NCBI GenBank assembly: GCA_947452355.1
Contig: CANGCU010000065.1
Coordinates: forward strand, 1 to 6,897
Direction: 5' to 3'
Source of the DNA: Microbacteriaceae bacterium
Lineage (GTDB): Bacteria > Actinomycetota > Actinomycetes > Actinomycetales > Microbacteriaceae
DNA: 6,897 nt
Shown here: piece by piece, positions 1-5,274 of the stretch
Layout of the letters: every line of letters begins with the position of its first letter
Position numbering within the stretch: position 1 is the stretch's first letter
Program-made: the position numbers and the translations under genes
Notes under the pieces: generated by a model
The model's database searches: none
What the model was told of the DNA's origin: nothing
What the model saw: the letters and a program-made list of their open reading frames with translations, nothing else

Positions 1-4
1 AGAT

Positions 5-49
5 GGGAAATTAATTTTCCCCAGCGGCGCAAATCCCGCAAAATTTGCG
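5..49. other. Two small inverted repeats upstream of the DUF3800 gene
   Basis: Two dyads lie in the 74 bases before the first gene. GGGAAA (5-10) pairs with TTTCCC (16-21) around a 5-nt loop. CGCAAAT (28-34) pairs perfectly with ATTTGCG (43-49) around an 8-nt loop. They could be the terminator of a gene off the left edge, an operator, or a leader hairpin in the DUF3800 transcript. No gene and no clear promoter is visible in this stretch. The pairing is seen directly; any function is inference. Confidence 0.35.
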
Positions 50-74
50 ACGTAGTTTCTAACACAATGACTGA

Positions 75-725
75 ATGTCATATTCGCCCCAAGAACCAAT
101 GGGGAAACCCGTTTTCGTCTTCATAGACGAATCGGGAAACTTTGATTTCACTAATCGCGGAACCCGCCATTTCGTGGTTTCGGCACATGCCACCCGTACC
201 CCAATTAAGTGTGGTGCTGGATTGAGGGCTCTGACCTACGAATTTCTTTCGCGCGGACTCATCGATGAGGTTCCATTTCATGCCACGAGCAACACTGTCG
301 GGACGAGAAATCGATTCATCGGGCAACTATGCGCGACCGAACATTCTTGCCAGGTCATTTCATTGGTTGTCGATAAGTGGCGCCTTGAACCTGATCTGTG
401 TACACCTCCGGCTCTCCTCGCTCACCTGGGTGCTCGATTGGTCGAAGAATTAGAACAAACTTTCACATTTCGGGACGAAGTCGTCGTGCTTCTGTTCGAC
501 ACTGCTCTCACAGCAAAGCGCAGCGCGGCGGTTTTGCGGCAGCTCAAAGGCAAACTCAAGTCACGCACAAGAACCTTCCGTGTGCTTTTTCGTCCCGTCA
601 AACACGATGTCAATGGCCAAATCGCCGATCATTACGCGTGGGCAACTTTCAGGGCTTCAGAATCGCAGGACGAATCGTGGGTTCGTCGTCTACCAGGTCC
701 GCATCGAATCCACTGGTTAAATTGA
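75..725 (+). CDS. DUF3800 domain protein, function unknown
   Basis: This 216-aa protein matches the DUF3800 family by pattern. An N-terminal IDESG motif (D18, E19) sits at the end of a hydrophobic strand. An FHAT motif (F68-H69) follows, then acidic residues at strand ends (D100, D142), and a C-terminal GQIADHYAWATFR block (D185) of the kind usually found near the end of these proteins. The biochemical activity is not established. The spaced acidic residues resemble those of RNase H-like nucleases, which is inference only. The length is ordinary for the family. An in-frame TGA at 72-74 directly precedes the ATG at 75, so the start is 75 or the ATG at 99 (residue 9). Neither has a good Shine-Dalgarno sequence, and 99 would keep the whole domain. 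The last 15 or so residues do not look family-like. By rough hand count GC is near 50% over 121-360, below the Clp genes, so recent acquisition is possible. It converges on clpX. Confidence 0.75.
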   Translation: MSYSPQEPMGKPVFVFIDESGNFDFTNRGTRHFVVSAHATRTPIKCGAGLRALTYEFLSRGLIDEVPFHATSNTVGTRNRFIGQLCATEHSCQVISLVVDKWRLEPDLCTPPALLAHLGARLVEELEQTFTFRDEVVVLLFDTALTAKRSAAVLRQLKGKLKSRTRTFRVLFRPVKHDVNGQIADHYAWATFRASESQDESWVRRLPGPHRIHWLN

Positions 726-776
726 CCACCCCGCCTAGTCTTTCGACAGAGCCCAGGGGCTGTTTCAGCGGGGTGG
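726..776. terminator. Hairpin between convergent DUF3800 and clpX genes
   Basis: A perfect 9-bp inverted repeat, CCACCCCGC (726-734) with GCGGGGTGG (768-776), starts at the base after the DUF3800 stop codon. It encloses a smaller stem, AGCC (750-753) with GGCT (758-761). Its place between two convergent genes suggests a terminator serving both. Neither side has a strong T-tract, although the clpX direction continues into TCAATTT. The long 33-nt interior makes it less typical than a compact terminator hairpin. Confidence 0.5.
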
Positions 777-834
777 AACCTTTGAAGAAATGTTACCACT
801 GAAACCGGGGCGACAAAAGAACTCAACAGGGAGG

Positions 835-2115
835 TCAGGCCGACTTTTCCTTCGGAATCTTGCGTTCGATCATCGTCGGAGCGGCACCGGTCTCGACGGA
901 TTCCTTGGTGACAATAACCTTGGCAATCGATTCGGTTGAGGGGACCTCGAACATGATCGGCCCCAGAACGTCTTCGAGGATCGCACGAAGCCCGCGGGCA
1001 CCGGTTCCACGCTTGACAGCGAGGTCGGCGATTGATTCGAGTGCATCCTTGTCGAATTCGAGCTGAACGCCATCGATCTCGAACATCTTTTGATACTGCT
1101 TGACGAGCGCGTTGCGCGGGCCGGTCAGAATGTCGATGAGTGCACCGCGGTCGAGCGGCAGAACTGAGGCGATGACGGGAAGACGGCCGATGAACTCAGG
1201 AATCAATCCGAACTTGTGCAAGTCTTCGGGCTGAACTTCAGCGAACAGGTTCTGTTGTTCGCCCTTTAGCTGCAGTGGGGCGCCGAACCCGACCCCGTGG
1301 CGACCGACGCGCTGAGACACGATTTCGTCGAGCCCTGCAAACGCGCCAGCGACGATGAACAGCACGTTCGTCGTATCGATTTGCAGGAATTCCTGGTGAG
1401 GGTGCTTGCGACCACCCTGTGGTGGCACGCTGGCAACGGTCCCCTCAAGGATCTTGAGTAGTGCCTGCTGGACGCCCTCGCCCGACACGTCACGCGTGAT
1501 CGACGGGTTTTCAGCCTTTCGCGAAATCTTGTCGATCTCGTCGATGTAGATGATGCCCTTTTCTGCGCGTTTGACGTCGAAGTCCGCCGCCTGAATGAGC
1601 TTCAAGAGAATGTTCTCGACGTCCTCGCCGACATAACCAGCTTCGGTCAGAGCCGTAGCGTCGGCGACGACAAACGGAACGTTGAGGCGCTTCGCGAGCG
1701 TCTGCGCCAAGTAGGTCTTGCCACACCCCGTCGGTCCGATGAGCAAGATGTTCGACTTCGCGATTTCGACCTCGTCGTGGGCGTCGGCCGGTCGAACCCC
1801 CTCTTGCGCGCGAACACGCTTGTAGTGGTTGTACACGGCGACGGACAGCGCGCGCTTTGCGGCGTCTTGGCCGACCACGTATTCGTTGAGGAACGCGGCG
1901 ATTTCTTTCGGCTTGGGCAAATCGATGTCGACGACCTCGTCGCTCTCACCCTGAGCCGCCTCGGCCATGCGCTCGTCGATGATTTCATTACACAATTCGA
2001 CACATTCATCGCAGATGTACACGCCGGGTCCCGCGATGAGTTGTTGGACCTGTTTTTGTGTCTTCCCGCAGAAGGAACACTTCATGACGTCGGTGCTATC
2101 GCCGATGCGTGACAT
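835..2115 (-). CDS. clpX: ATP-dependent Clp protease ATP-binding subunit ClpX
   Basis: ClpX is the hexameric AAA+ unfoldase that recognises substrates, threads them through its pore and delivers them to ClpP. At 426 aa it is full length. An N-terminal zinc-binding domain has C13, C16, C35 and C38. The AAA+ module has Walker A GPTGCGKT (127-134), the GYVG pore loop (160-163), Walker B IIYIDE (188-193), the RKH pore loop (236-238), the arginine finger in EFIGRLP (R311) and sensor-2 GAR (R374). The ClpP-docking loop reads VGF (275-277) where E. coli has IGF; such changes are usual in actinobacteria. The ATG at 2115 follows a strong AAGGAGG, which settles the start. It is separated from clpP2 by copC on the other strand, so it has its own transcript rather than sharing the clpP1-clpP2 mRNA. 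Confidence 0.98.
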   Translation of the reverse strand: MSRIGDSTDVMKCSFCGKTQKQVQQLIAGPGVYICDECVELCNEIIDERMAEAAQGESDEVVDIDLPKPKEIAAFLNEYVVGQDAAKRALSVAVYNHYKRVRAQEGVRPADAHDEVEIAKSNILLIGPTGCGKTYLAQTLAKRLNVPFVVADATALTEAGYVGEDVENILLKLIQAADFDVKRAEKGIIYIDEIDKISRKAENPSITRDVSGEGVQQALLKILEGTVASVPPQGGRKHPHQEFLQIDTTNVLFIVAGAFAGLDEIVSQRVGRHGVGFGAPLQLKGEQQNLFAEVQPEDLHKFGLIPEFIGRLPVIASVLPLDRGALIDILTGPRNALVKQYQKMFEIDGVQLEFDKDALESIADLAVKRGTGARGLRAILEDVLGPIMFEVPSTESIAKVIVTKESVETGAAPTMIERKIPKEKSA

Positions 2116-2119
2116 GATT

Positions 2120-2126
2120 CCTCCTT
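2120..2126 (-). promoter_or_regulatory. Shine-Dalgarno site of clpX
   Basis: AAGGAGG reads toward clpX with four bases before the ATG. It is the strongest ribosome binding site in the window and fixes the clpX start at 2115. Confidence 0.85.
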
Positions 2127-2139
2127 GGCGGTCGATTCC

Positions 2140-2172
2140 AGCCTAACCCCGCGCACCCACGGGGATTGTCAA
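2140..2172 (-). promoter_or_regulatory. Candidate clpX promoter with central dyad
   Basis: On the minus strand a perfect -35-like TTGACA (2172-2167) is followed 21 bp later by TAGGCT (2145-2140), a good actinobacterial TAnnnT -10 box. Transcription would start near 2133 and give a short leader carrying the Shine-Dalgarno site. The spacer is longer than the usual 16-19 bp. It contains a centred dyad, CCCCG-N8-CGGGG (2147-2164). A second TTGACA lies 9 bp upstream (2181-2176). The boxes are seen directly; that they work together is inference. Confidence 0.4.
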
Positions 2173-2201
2173 GCCTGTCAATAACCGTTCGGCGTGGCGT
2201 A

Positions 2202-2214
2202 TAGAGTGGAAAAA
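2202..2214 (+). promoter_or_regulatory. Candidate leaderless promoter of copC (-10 box)
   Basis: TAGAGT (2202-2207) matches the TAnnnT -10 form and lies 6 bp before the ATG at 2214. That is the spacing expected if transcription starts on the A of the start codon. No Shine-Dalgarno sequence precedes copC, which fits a leaderless mRNA. No -35 box sits at the normal distance; TTGTCA at 2166-2171 is 30 bp away and too far. Confidence 0.45.
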
Positions 2215-2846
2215 TGACCATTCGGCCCATCGTTTGCGCCGCGGTTGTCGCCGTCGGACTTTCCCTGACCATCGCCGGACCGGCAAACGCACACGCCGAA
2301 CTCATCGGGTCATCACCATCGGCCGATTCCAGTGTTTCCGATGTGTCGGAAGTGTCGATCACCGCGGGCGAGGAACTTCTCGATATCGGAAAGAACGCTG
2401 AGGGCTTCGTGTTGTCCGTCCGCGACGCAAACGGCTTGTATTACGGCGACGGGTGCGTGTCCGTCGACGGTGACACGGCCTCGATGCCCGTTTCGCTTGC
2501 TGCAGCGGGCGACTACGTCGTTGCCTATCGCGTCGTGTCGAACGATGGCCACCCCGTCGAAGGCGATTTTTCGTTCACGTTCACTGGTGACGACGCTGCG
2601 GAACAGCGTGTGGGTTATGCGGAACTCCCTGAATGTGGAAAAACCCCGACTCCCGTTGCCGTCGACGATTCGGACGAAAACGGGGATGGTGAAACCGACC
2701 AACCGATGGTTATTTCAACTGCTCCACCGCTGATTTCGCCAGCGCCAGCCGCAGACTTCACGCCGTGGATCGGACTCGCCGCAATCCCCGTCATAGTTGC
2801 GGCAATCTGGTTGTTCGTTCGCGTTCGACGAAACCGCAAGCCCTAG
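2214..2846 (+). CDS. copC: CopC domain copper-binding protein, membrane-anchored
   Basis: This 210-aa protein is an exported CopC-type copper carrier. A signal peptide (about 1-26) ends in AGPANA and would leave His27 as the mature N-terminus (HAEL). CopC proteins use their N-terminal His as a Cu(II) ligand. The second site, a DxH, is present as D111-G-H113 in the block VVSNDGHPVEGDFSF. The beta-sandwich domain covers about 27-125. A Pro/Asp/Glu-rich linker (about 140-183) follows, then one membrane helix (about 185-204) and a basic RVRRNRKP tail, so the domain would face outward, tethered to the membrane. C81 and C141 could form a disulfide. No CopD partner or copper exporter is nearby, so the exact pathway is open: copper tolerance, or supply to cuproenzymes such as cytochrome oxidase. 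The gene is divergent from clpX and convergent with clpP2, with its own likely leaderless promoter. Confidence 0.88.
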   Translation: MTIRPIVCAAVVAVGLSLTIAGPANAHAELIGSSPSADSSVSDVSEVSITAGEELLDIGKNAEGFVLSVRDANGLYYGDGCVSVDGDTASMPVSLAAAGDYVVAYRVVSNDGHPVEGDFSFTFTGDDAAEQRVGYAELPECGKTPTPVAVDDSDENGDGETDQPMVISTAPPLISPAPAADFTPWIGLAAIPVIVAAIWLFVRVRRNRKP

Positions 2847-2853
2847 GACAACC

Positions 2854-2878
2854 GGTACTAAGCCGAGTGGCTTATACC
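2854..2878. terminator. Hairpin between convergent copC and clpP2, covering the clpP2 stop
   Basis: TAAGCC (2859-2864) pairs with GGCTTA (2869-2874) around a GAGT loop. The stem extends past a one-base bulge with GGTA (2854-2857) and TACC (2875-2878), giving 10 bp in all. The site lies 7 bp after the copC stop, and the clpP2 stop codon (2872-2874) is inside its right arm. It could act as a compact bidirectional terminator, although no strong T-tract follows on either strand. Confidence 0.55.
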
Positions 2879-3510
2879 TTTCGGCTTGACAGCACCTGAT
2901 CGATCAGACCGTAGTCCAACGCCTCGGCGGCGGTGAGGATCTTGTCGCGGTCGATGTCCTTGCGAACCTCGTCGACGGACTTGTTGCTGTGGGCAGCGAG
3001 TGTGTGCTCGAGCCACTCGCGTAGCCTTGCGATTTCCTTCGCCTGAATCTCGATGTCCGACGCCTGACCGCGACCAGCGTCACCGGTCGATGGTTGGTGA
3101 ATGAGCACACGCGCGTTCGGCAGCGCGAGACGCTTCCCTGGCGTTCCACCGGCGAGCAACACCGCCGCAGCCGACGCGGCCTGACCGAGAACGACCGTCT
3201 GAATCTGTGGGCGTACGTACTGCATCGTGTCGTAAATCGCTGTCATCGCCGTGAACGATCCACCGGGTGAGTTGATGTACATAATGATGTCGCGATCCGG
3301 GTCCTGTGATTCGAGGACGAGTAGTTGAGCCATGACATCGTCCGCCGAAGCATCGTCAACCTGAACACCGAGGAAGACGATCCGGTCTTGGAAAAGTTTC
3401 GCGTAAGGGTCGAGGAAGCGGGTTCCGTTCGCGGTGCGCTCTTCGAACTGCGGAAGGACATAGCGTGACTCAGGAATGGCAATGCCGTTGATGTTGTTCT
3501 CGAAATTCAT
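2872..3510 (-). CDS. clpP2: ATP-dependent Clp protease proteolytic subunit ClpP2
   Basis: This 212-aa serine peptidase subunit is of the actinobacterial ClpP2 type. The catalytic triad is S113 (in GQAASAAAV), H138 (in VLIHQPS) and D189 (in DRD). The spacing between these residues equals that recalled for mycobacterial ClpP2, including a two-residue insertion after the His relative to E. coli ClpP. The substrate-binding NSPGGS loop is at 80-85. An N-terminal extension of roughly 15 residues is probably a propeptide. In studied actinobacteria ClpP2 pairs with ClpP1 as a heteromeric double heptamer docked by ClpX or ClpC. The gene starts 11 bp after clpP1, so the two are co-transcribed and probably translated in step. 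The ATG at 3510 has AGGGGAT as ribosome binding site, overlapping the clpP1 stop. Confidence 0.96.
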   Translation of the reverse strand: MNFENNINGIAIPESRYVLPQFEERTANGTRFLDPYAKLFQDRIVFLGVQVDDASADDVMAQLLVLESQDPDRDIIMYINSPGGSFTAMTAIYDTMQYVRPQIQTVVLGQAASAAAVLLAGGTPGKRLALPNARVLIHQPSTGDAGRGQASDIEIQAKEIARLREWLEHTLAAHSNKSVDEVRKDIDRDKILTAAEALDYGLIDQVLSSRKV

Positions 3511-3516
3511 GTGCTT

Positions 3517-3523
3517 ATCCCCT
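3517..3523 (-). promoter_or_regulatory. Ribosome binding site of clpP2 overlapping the clpP1 stop
   Basis: AGGGGAT reads toward clpP2 and shares two bases with the clpP1 TAG stop (3522-3524). Ribosomes ending clpP1 would be placed directly over it, which favours translational coupling and balanced subunit amounts. The match to a Shine-Dalgarno sequence is moderate. Confidence 0.6.
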
Positions 3524-4109
3524 ACTTCACGTTCGTTCCGCCGCCACCGACGACATCGTCAGCCGATGCGCGGATGTGGTCGACAAAGCCATATTCAAGT
3601 GCCTCTTCCGCGCTGAACCAGCGGTCGCGATCGCCATCCTGCATGATTTGGTCGACCGACTTGCCCGTCGCCACCGCGGTGATTTCGGCCAAGCGCTTCT
3701 TCATGTCGTTAATGAGCTGCGCTTGGGTCTGGATGTCACTCGCGGTTCCACCGAAACCACCGTGCGGTTGGTGGAGAAGAACTCGGGCGTTCGGCGTGAT
3801 GTATCGCTTGCCCTTGGTTCCAGCGGTGAGGAGAAGCTGTCCCATCGACGCCGCCATACCGATTCCGACGGTCACAATATCGTTCGGGACGAACTGCATC
3901 GTGTCGTAAATCGCCATACCCGCAGTGATCGAACCACCGGGCGAGTTGATGTACAGGTAGATGTCTTTCTTGGGATCCTCGGCCGCGAGCAACAGGAGTT
4001 TGGCGGCGATCTCGTTGGCGTTTTCGTCGCGGACCTCGCTGCCCAACCAAATAATGCGGTCCTTCAAGAGGCGGTCGAACACGTTGGGCGGAAACATCGA
4101 ATCACTCAT
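3522..4109 (-). CDS. clpP1: ATP-dependent Clp protease proteolytic subunit ClpP1
   Basis: This 195-aa Clp peptidase subunit has the triad S88 (in GMAASMGQ), H113 (in VLLHQPHGG) and D162 (in GDRDRWFSA), spaced as in E. coli ClpP. The NSPGGS loop is at 55-60. The GMAASMG block and the [20 protein letters not shown] ending are characteristic of actinobacterial ClpP1. The N-terminus is short, with little or no propeptide, and the C-terminus ends in a glycine-rich tail. It should form the mixed ClpP1P2 protease with the gene just downstream. The ATG at 4109 follows AAGGAGT with good spacing. The 97-bp gap from the upstream hydrolase leaves room for a promoter, but I found no convincing -35/-10 pair (TACGCT is the best -10-like box) and no clear ClgR-type site. 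Confidence 0.97.
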   Translation of the reverse strand: MSDSMFPPNVFDRLLKDRIIWLGSEVRDENANEIAAKLLLLAAEDPKKDIYLYINSPGGSITAGMAIYDTMQFVPNDIVTVGIGMAASMGQLLLTAGTKGKRYITPNARVLLHQPHGGFGGTASDIQTQAQLINDMKKRLAEITAVATGKSVDQIMQDGDRDRWFSAEEALEYGFVDHIRASADDVVGGGGTNVK

Positions 4110-4114
4110 TAATT

Positions 4115-4121
4115 ACTCCTT
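4115..4121 (-). promoter_or_regulatory. Shine-Dalgarno site of clpP1
   Basis: AAGGAGT reads toward clpP1, five bases before the ATG at 4109, and supports that start over the in-frame Met at residue 5. A weak GGCT/AGCC stem (4125-4136) lies just upstream. Confidence 0.75.
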
Positions 4122-4206
4122 GTGGGCTTGTTAGCCAGCGTACCGACAACGCACGACACGACCTGCCGATTTCGCCGAGGGCAAAACGGACGGTGCGGTC
4201 AAGAGA

Positions 4207-5220
4207 CTAAGGCTTAAGGCTCGCGTCGAAGAACGACGTGAGAGCGGCCGCGTAACGGTCGGTCTCGGTGAGCATGCCTTCGGTGTGATCGGCACCCTTG
4301 AAGGTTTCCAAGGTCGCGTTGCCTCCGACCGATTTGGCGTAGGCGACAAAGTCAACCGACGACTGATACGCGAGTCGTGTGTCGGCATCGCCGTGAAGGA
4401 CAAGCATCGGTCGGTCACCGGCGGCGTCGATGGCCGACGTCACGGAGGTTTCCGTCAGGTTGACTCCGTGGAACCACTGAGCCGAGAAGAGCGCGAGTTG
4501 CCAGAGGAACCCGGGGAAGCCCTTGAACTCCACTTCGTGTTGCGCCGCCGCGCTGAAATCGAAGATGGTGCCCTCCATCGCGAAGGCCGACACCTTGTCC
4601 GTTTTGGCGGGGACGAGGCTCGTCGTGATGGCGCCACCCGAAACACCAAACATCCCGAGGCTCTGCGGGTGAACACCCTTGGTCGAGATGAGCCAGTCGG
4701 CGACAACCGCGAAATCGTCGGATTCTTCCTGACCGGCGGAGTGGCGTCCGTCGGTACACGTCGATTCGCCCTCGTCACGACGGTCGACCAGCAGGACGTT
4801 GAAACCCTCTTTCACGAGCATCGATGTCGGCAGAAGGACCGTGTAGTCGCGGCGCGATGTGTTGATTCCGTGGGTGACGATGACCGTCTTGCCGTTCGGG
4901 AACGCGGGGGTGATCCACCACGACGACAGGTTGATTCCGTCAGCGACCGGGATGATGTCTTCCTCAAACGGGACATCCTTCATCCAATAGGGTGACAGGT
5001 CGTATCCGACCCATTTGTCCCAACCGTCCCCCTCGAACGGGCCATTCCCCGAGCTCGGCGTCCAGAAGTGTTCGGGGTTGTTGTTGACCGCATCGATATC
5101 GACGGAACACGACACTGTGGTTCCCGACGTATAGACGTAGTCACCGGCGGCGAGAGCTCCGCCCACAAGGACTAACACGGTCGAGCCAGCGATGATTCCC
5201 CAGAGGGCGGATTTCTTCAT
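4207..5220 (-). CDS. Exported or membrane-anchored alpha/beta hydrolase
   Basis: This 337-aa serine hydrolase begins with MKK and a hydrophobic stretch (about 6-26), so it is exported or anchored by an uncleaved N-terminal helix. The alpha/beta hydrolase fold starts near residue 84. The oxyanion-hole region is VTHGIN (115-120), the nucleophile is S194 in GVSGG, the likely acid is D280 in LHGDADT, and the base is H312 in GADHTEG. The family includes esterases, peptidases and thioesterases; the substrate cannot be read from sequence. Only two cysteines are seen (C38 and C155), both outside the helix, so a disulfide is possible. The region about 30-83 is Asn/Asp/Trp-rich and not assignable. The gene lies between tig and clpP1, where many actinobacteria have none. 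No Shine-Dalgarno sequence precedes the ATG at 5220, but a -10 box does, pointing to a leaderless mRNA. Confidence 0.85.
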   Translation of the reverse strand: MKKSALWGIIAGSTVLVLVGGALAAGDYVYTSGTTVSCSVDIDAVNNNPEHFWTPSSGNGPFEGDGWDKWVGYDLSPYWMKDVPFEEDIIPVADGINLSSWWITPAFPNGKTVIVTHGINTSRRDYTVLLPTSMLVKEGFNVLLVDRRDEGESTCTDGRHSAGQEESDDFAVVADWLISTKGVHPQSLGMFGVSGGAITTSLVPAKTDKVSAFAMEGTIFDFSAAAQHEVEFKGFPGFLWQLALFSAQWFHGVNLTETSVTSAIDAAGDRPMLVLHGDADTRLAYQSSVDFVAYAKSVGGNATLETFKGADHTEGMLTETDRYAAALTSFFDASLKP

Positions 5221-5232
5221 TGCTGAAGATTA
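5220..5232 (-). promoter_or_regulatory. Candidate leaderless promoter of the hydrolase gene (-10 box)
   Basis: On the minus strand TAATCT (5232-5227) fits TAnnnT and close to TATAAT. It lies exactly 6 bp before the ATG at 5220, the same geometry as at copC. No Shine-Dalgarno sequence is present, which supports a leaderless start. No recognisable -35 box is found; that region is occupied by the hairpin at 5239-5262. Confidence 0.5.
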
Positions 5233-5238
5233 GCACCG

Positions 5239-5262
5239 CGGCGGGCAACATGTGCCACGCCG
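5239..5262 (-). terminator. GC-rich hairpin after tig
   Basis: In the 54-bp gap after tig, CGGCG (5239-5243) pairs with CGCCG (5258-5262), and GGCA (5244-5247) with TGCC (5253-5256). This makes a 9-bp stem with a one-base bulge and a 5-nt loop. It lacks a T-tract, so it could be an atypical terminator, an mRNA-stabilising 3' structure, or a partial block to readthrough into the hydrolase. Confidence 0.4.
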
Positions 5263-5274
5263 GGACCGTCCGAA

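Noticed and set aside
398..802. 134-codon + frame overlapping the DUF3800 gene
   Set aside because: Ser/Arg-rich composition typical of an out-of-frame reading; the DUF3800 motifs are in the other frame.
3576..4112. 178-codon open frame on + opposite clpP1
   Set aside because: It lies entirely over ClpP1, whose triad and motifs are intact; the frame has no recognisable features.
4110..4206. ClgR-type operator upstream of clpP1
   Set aside because: The region has a CGCT-G-GC segment but not the paired CGC/GCG arms expected of a ClgR box. I could not support a site.
4285..4995. 236-codon open frame on + opposite the hydrolase
   Set aside because: The reading is Arg/Asp/Val-rich with no domain pattern, and the minus-strand gene has a full catalytic triad. 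It is a shadow of that gene.
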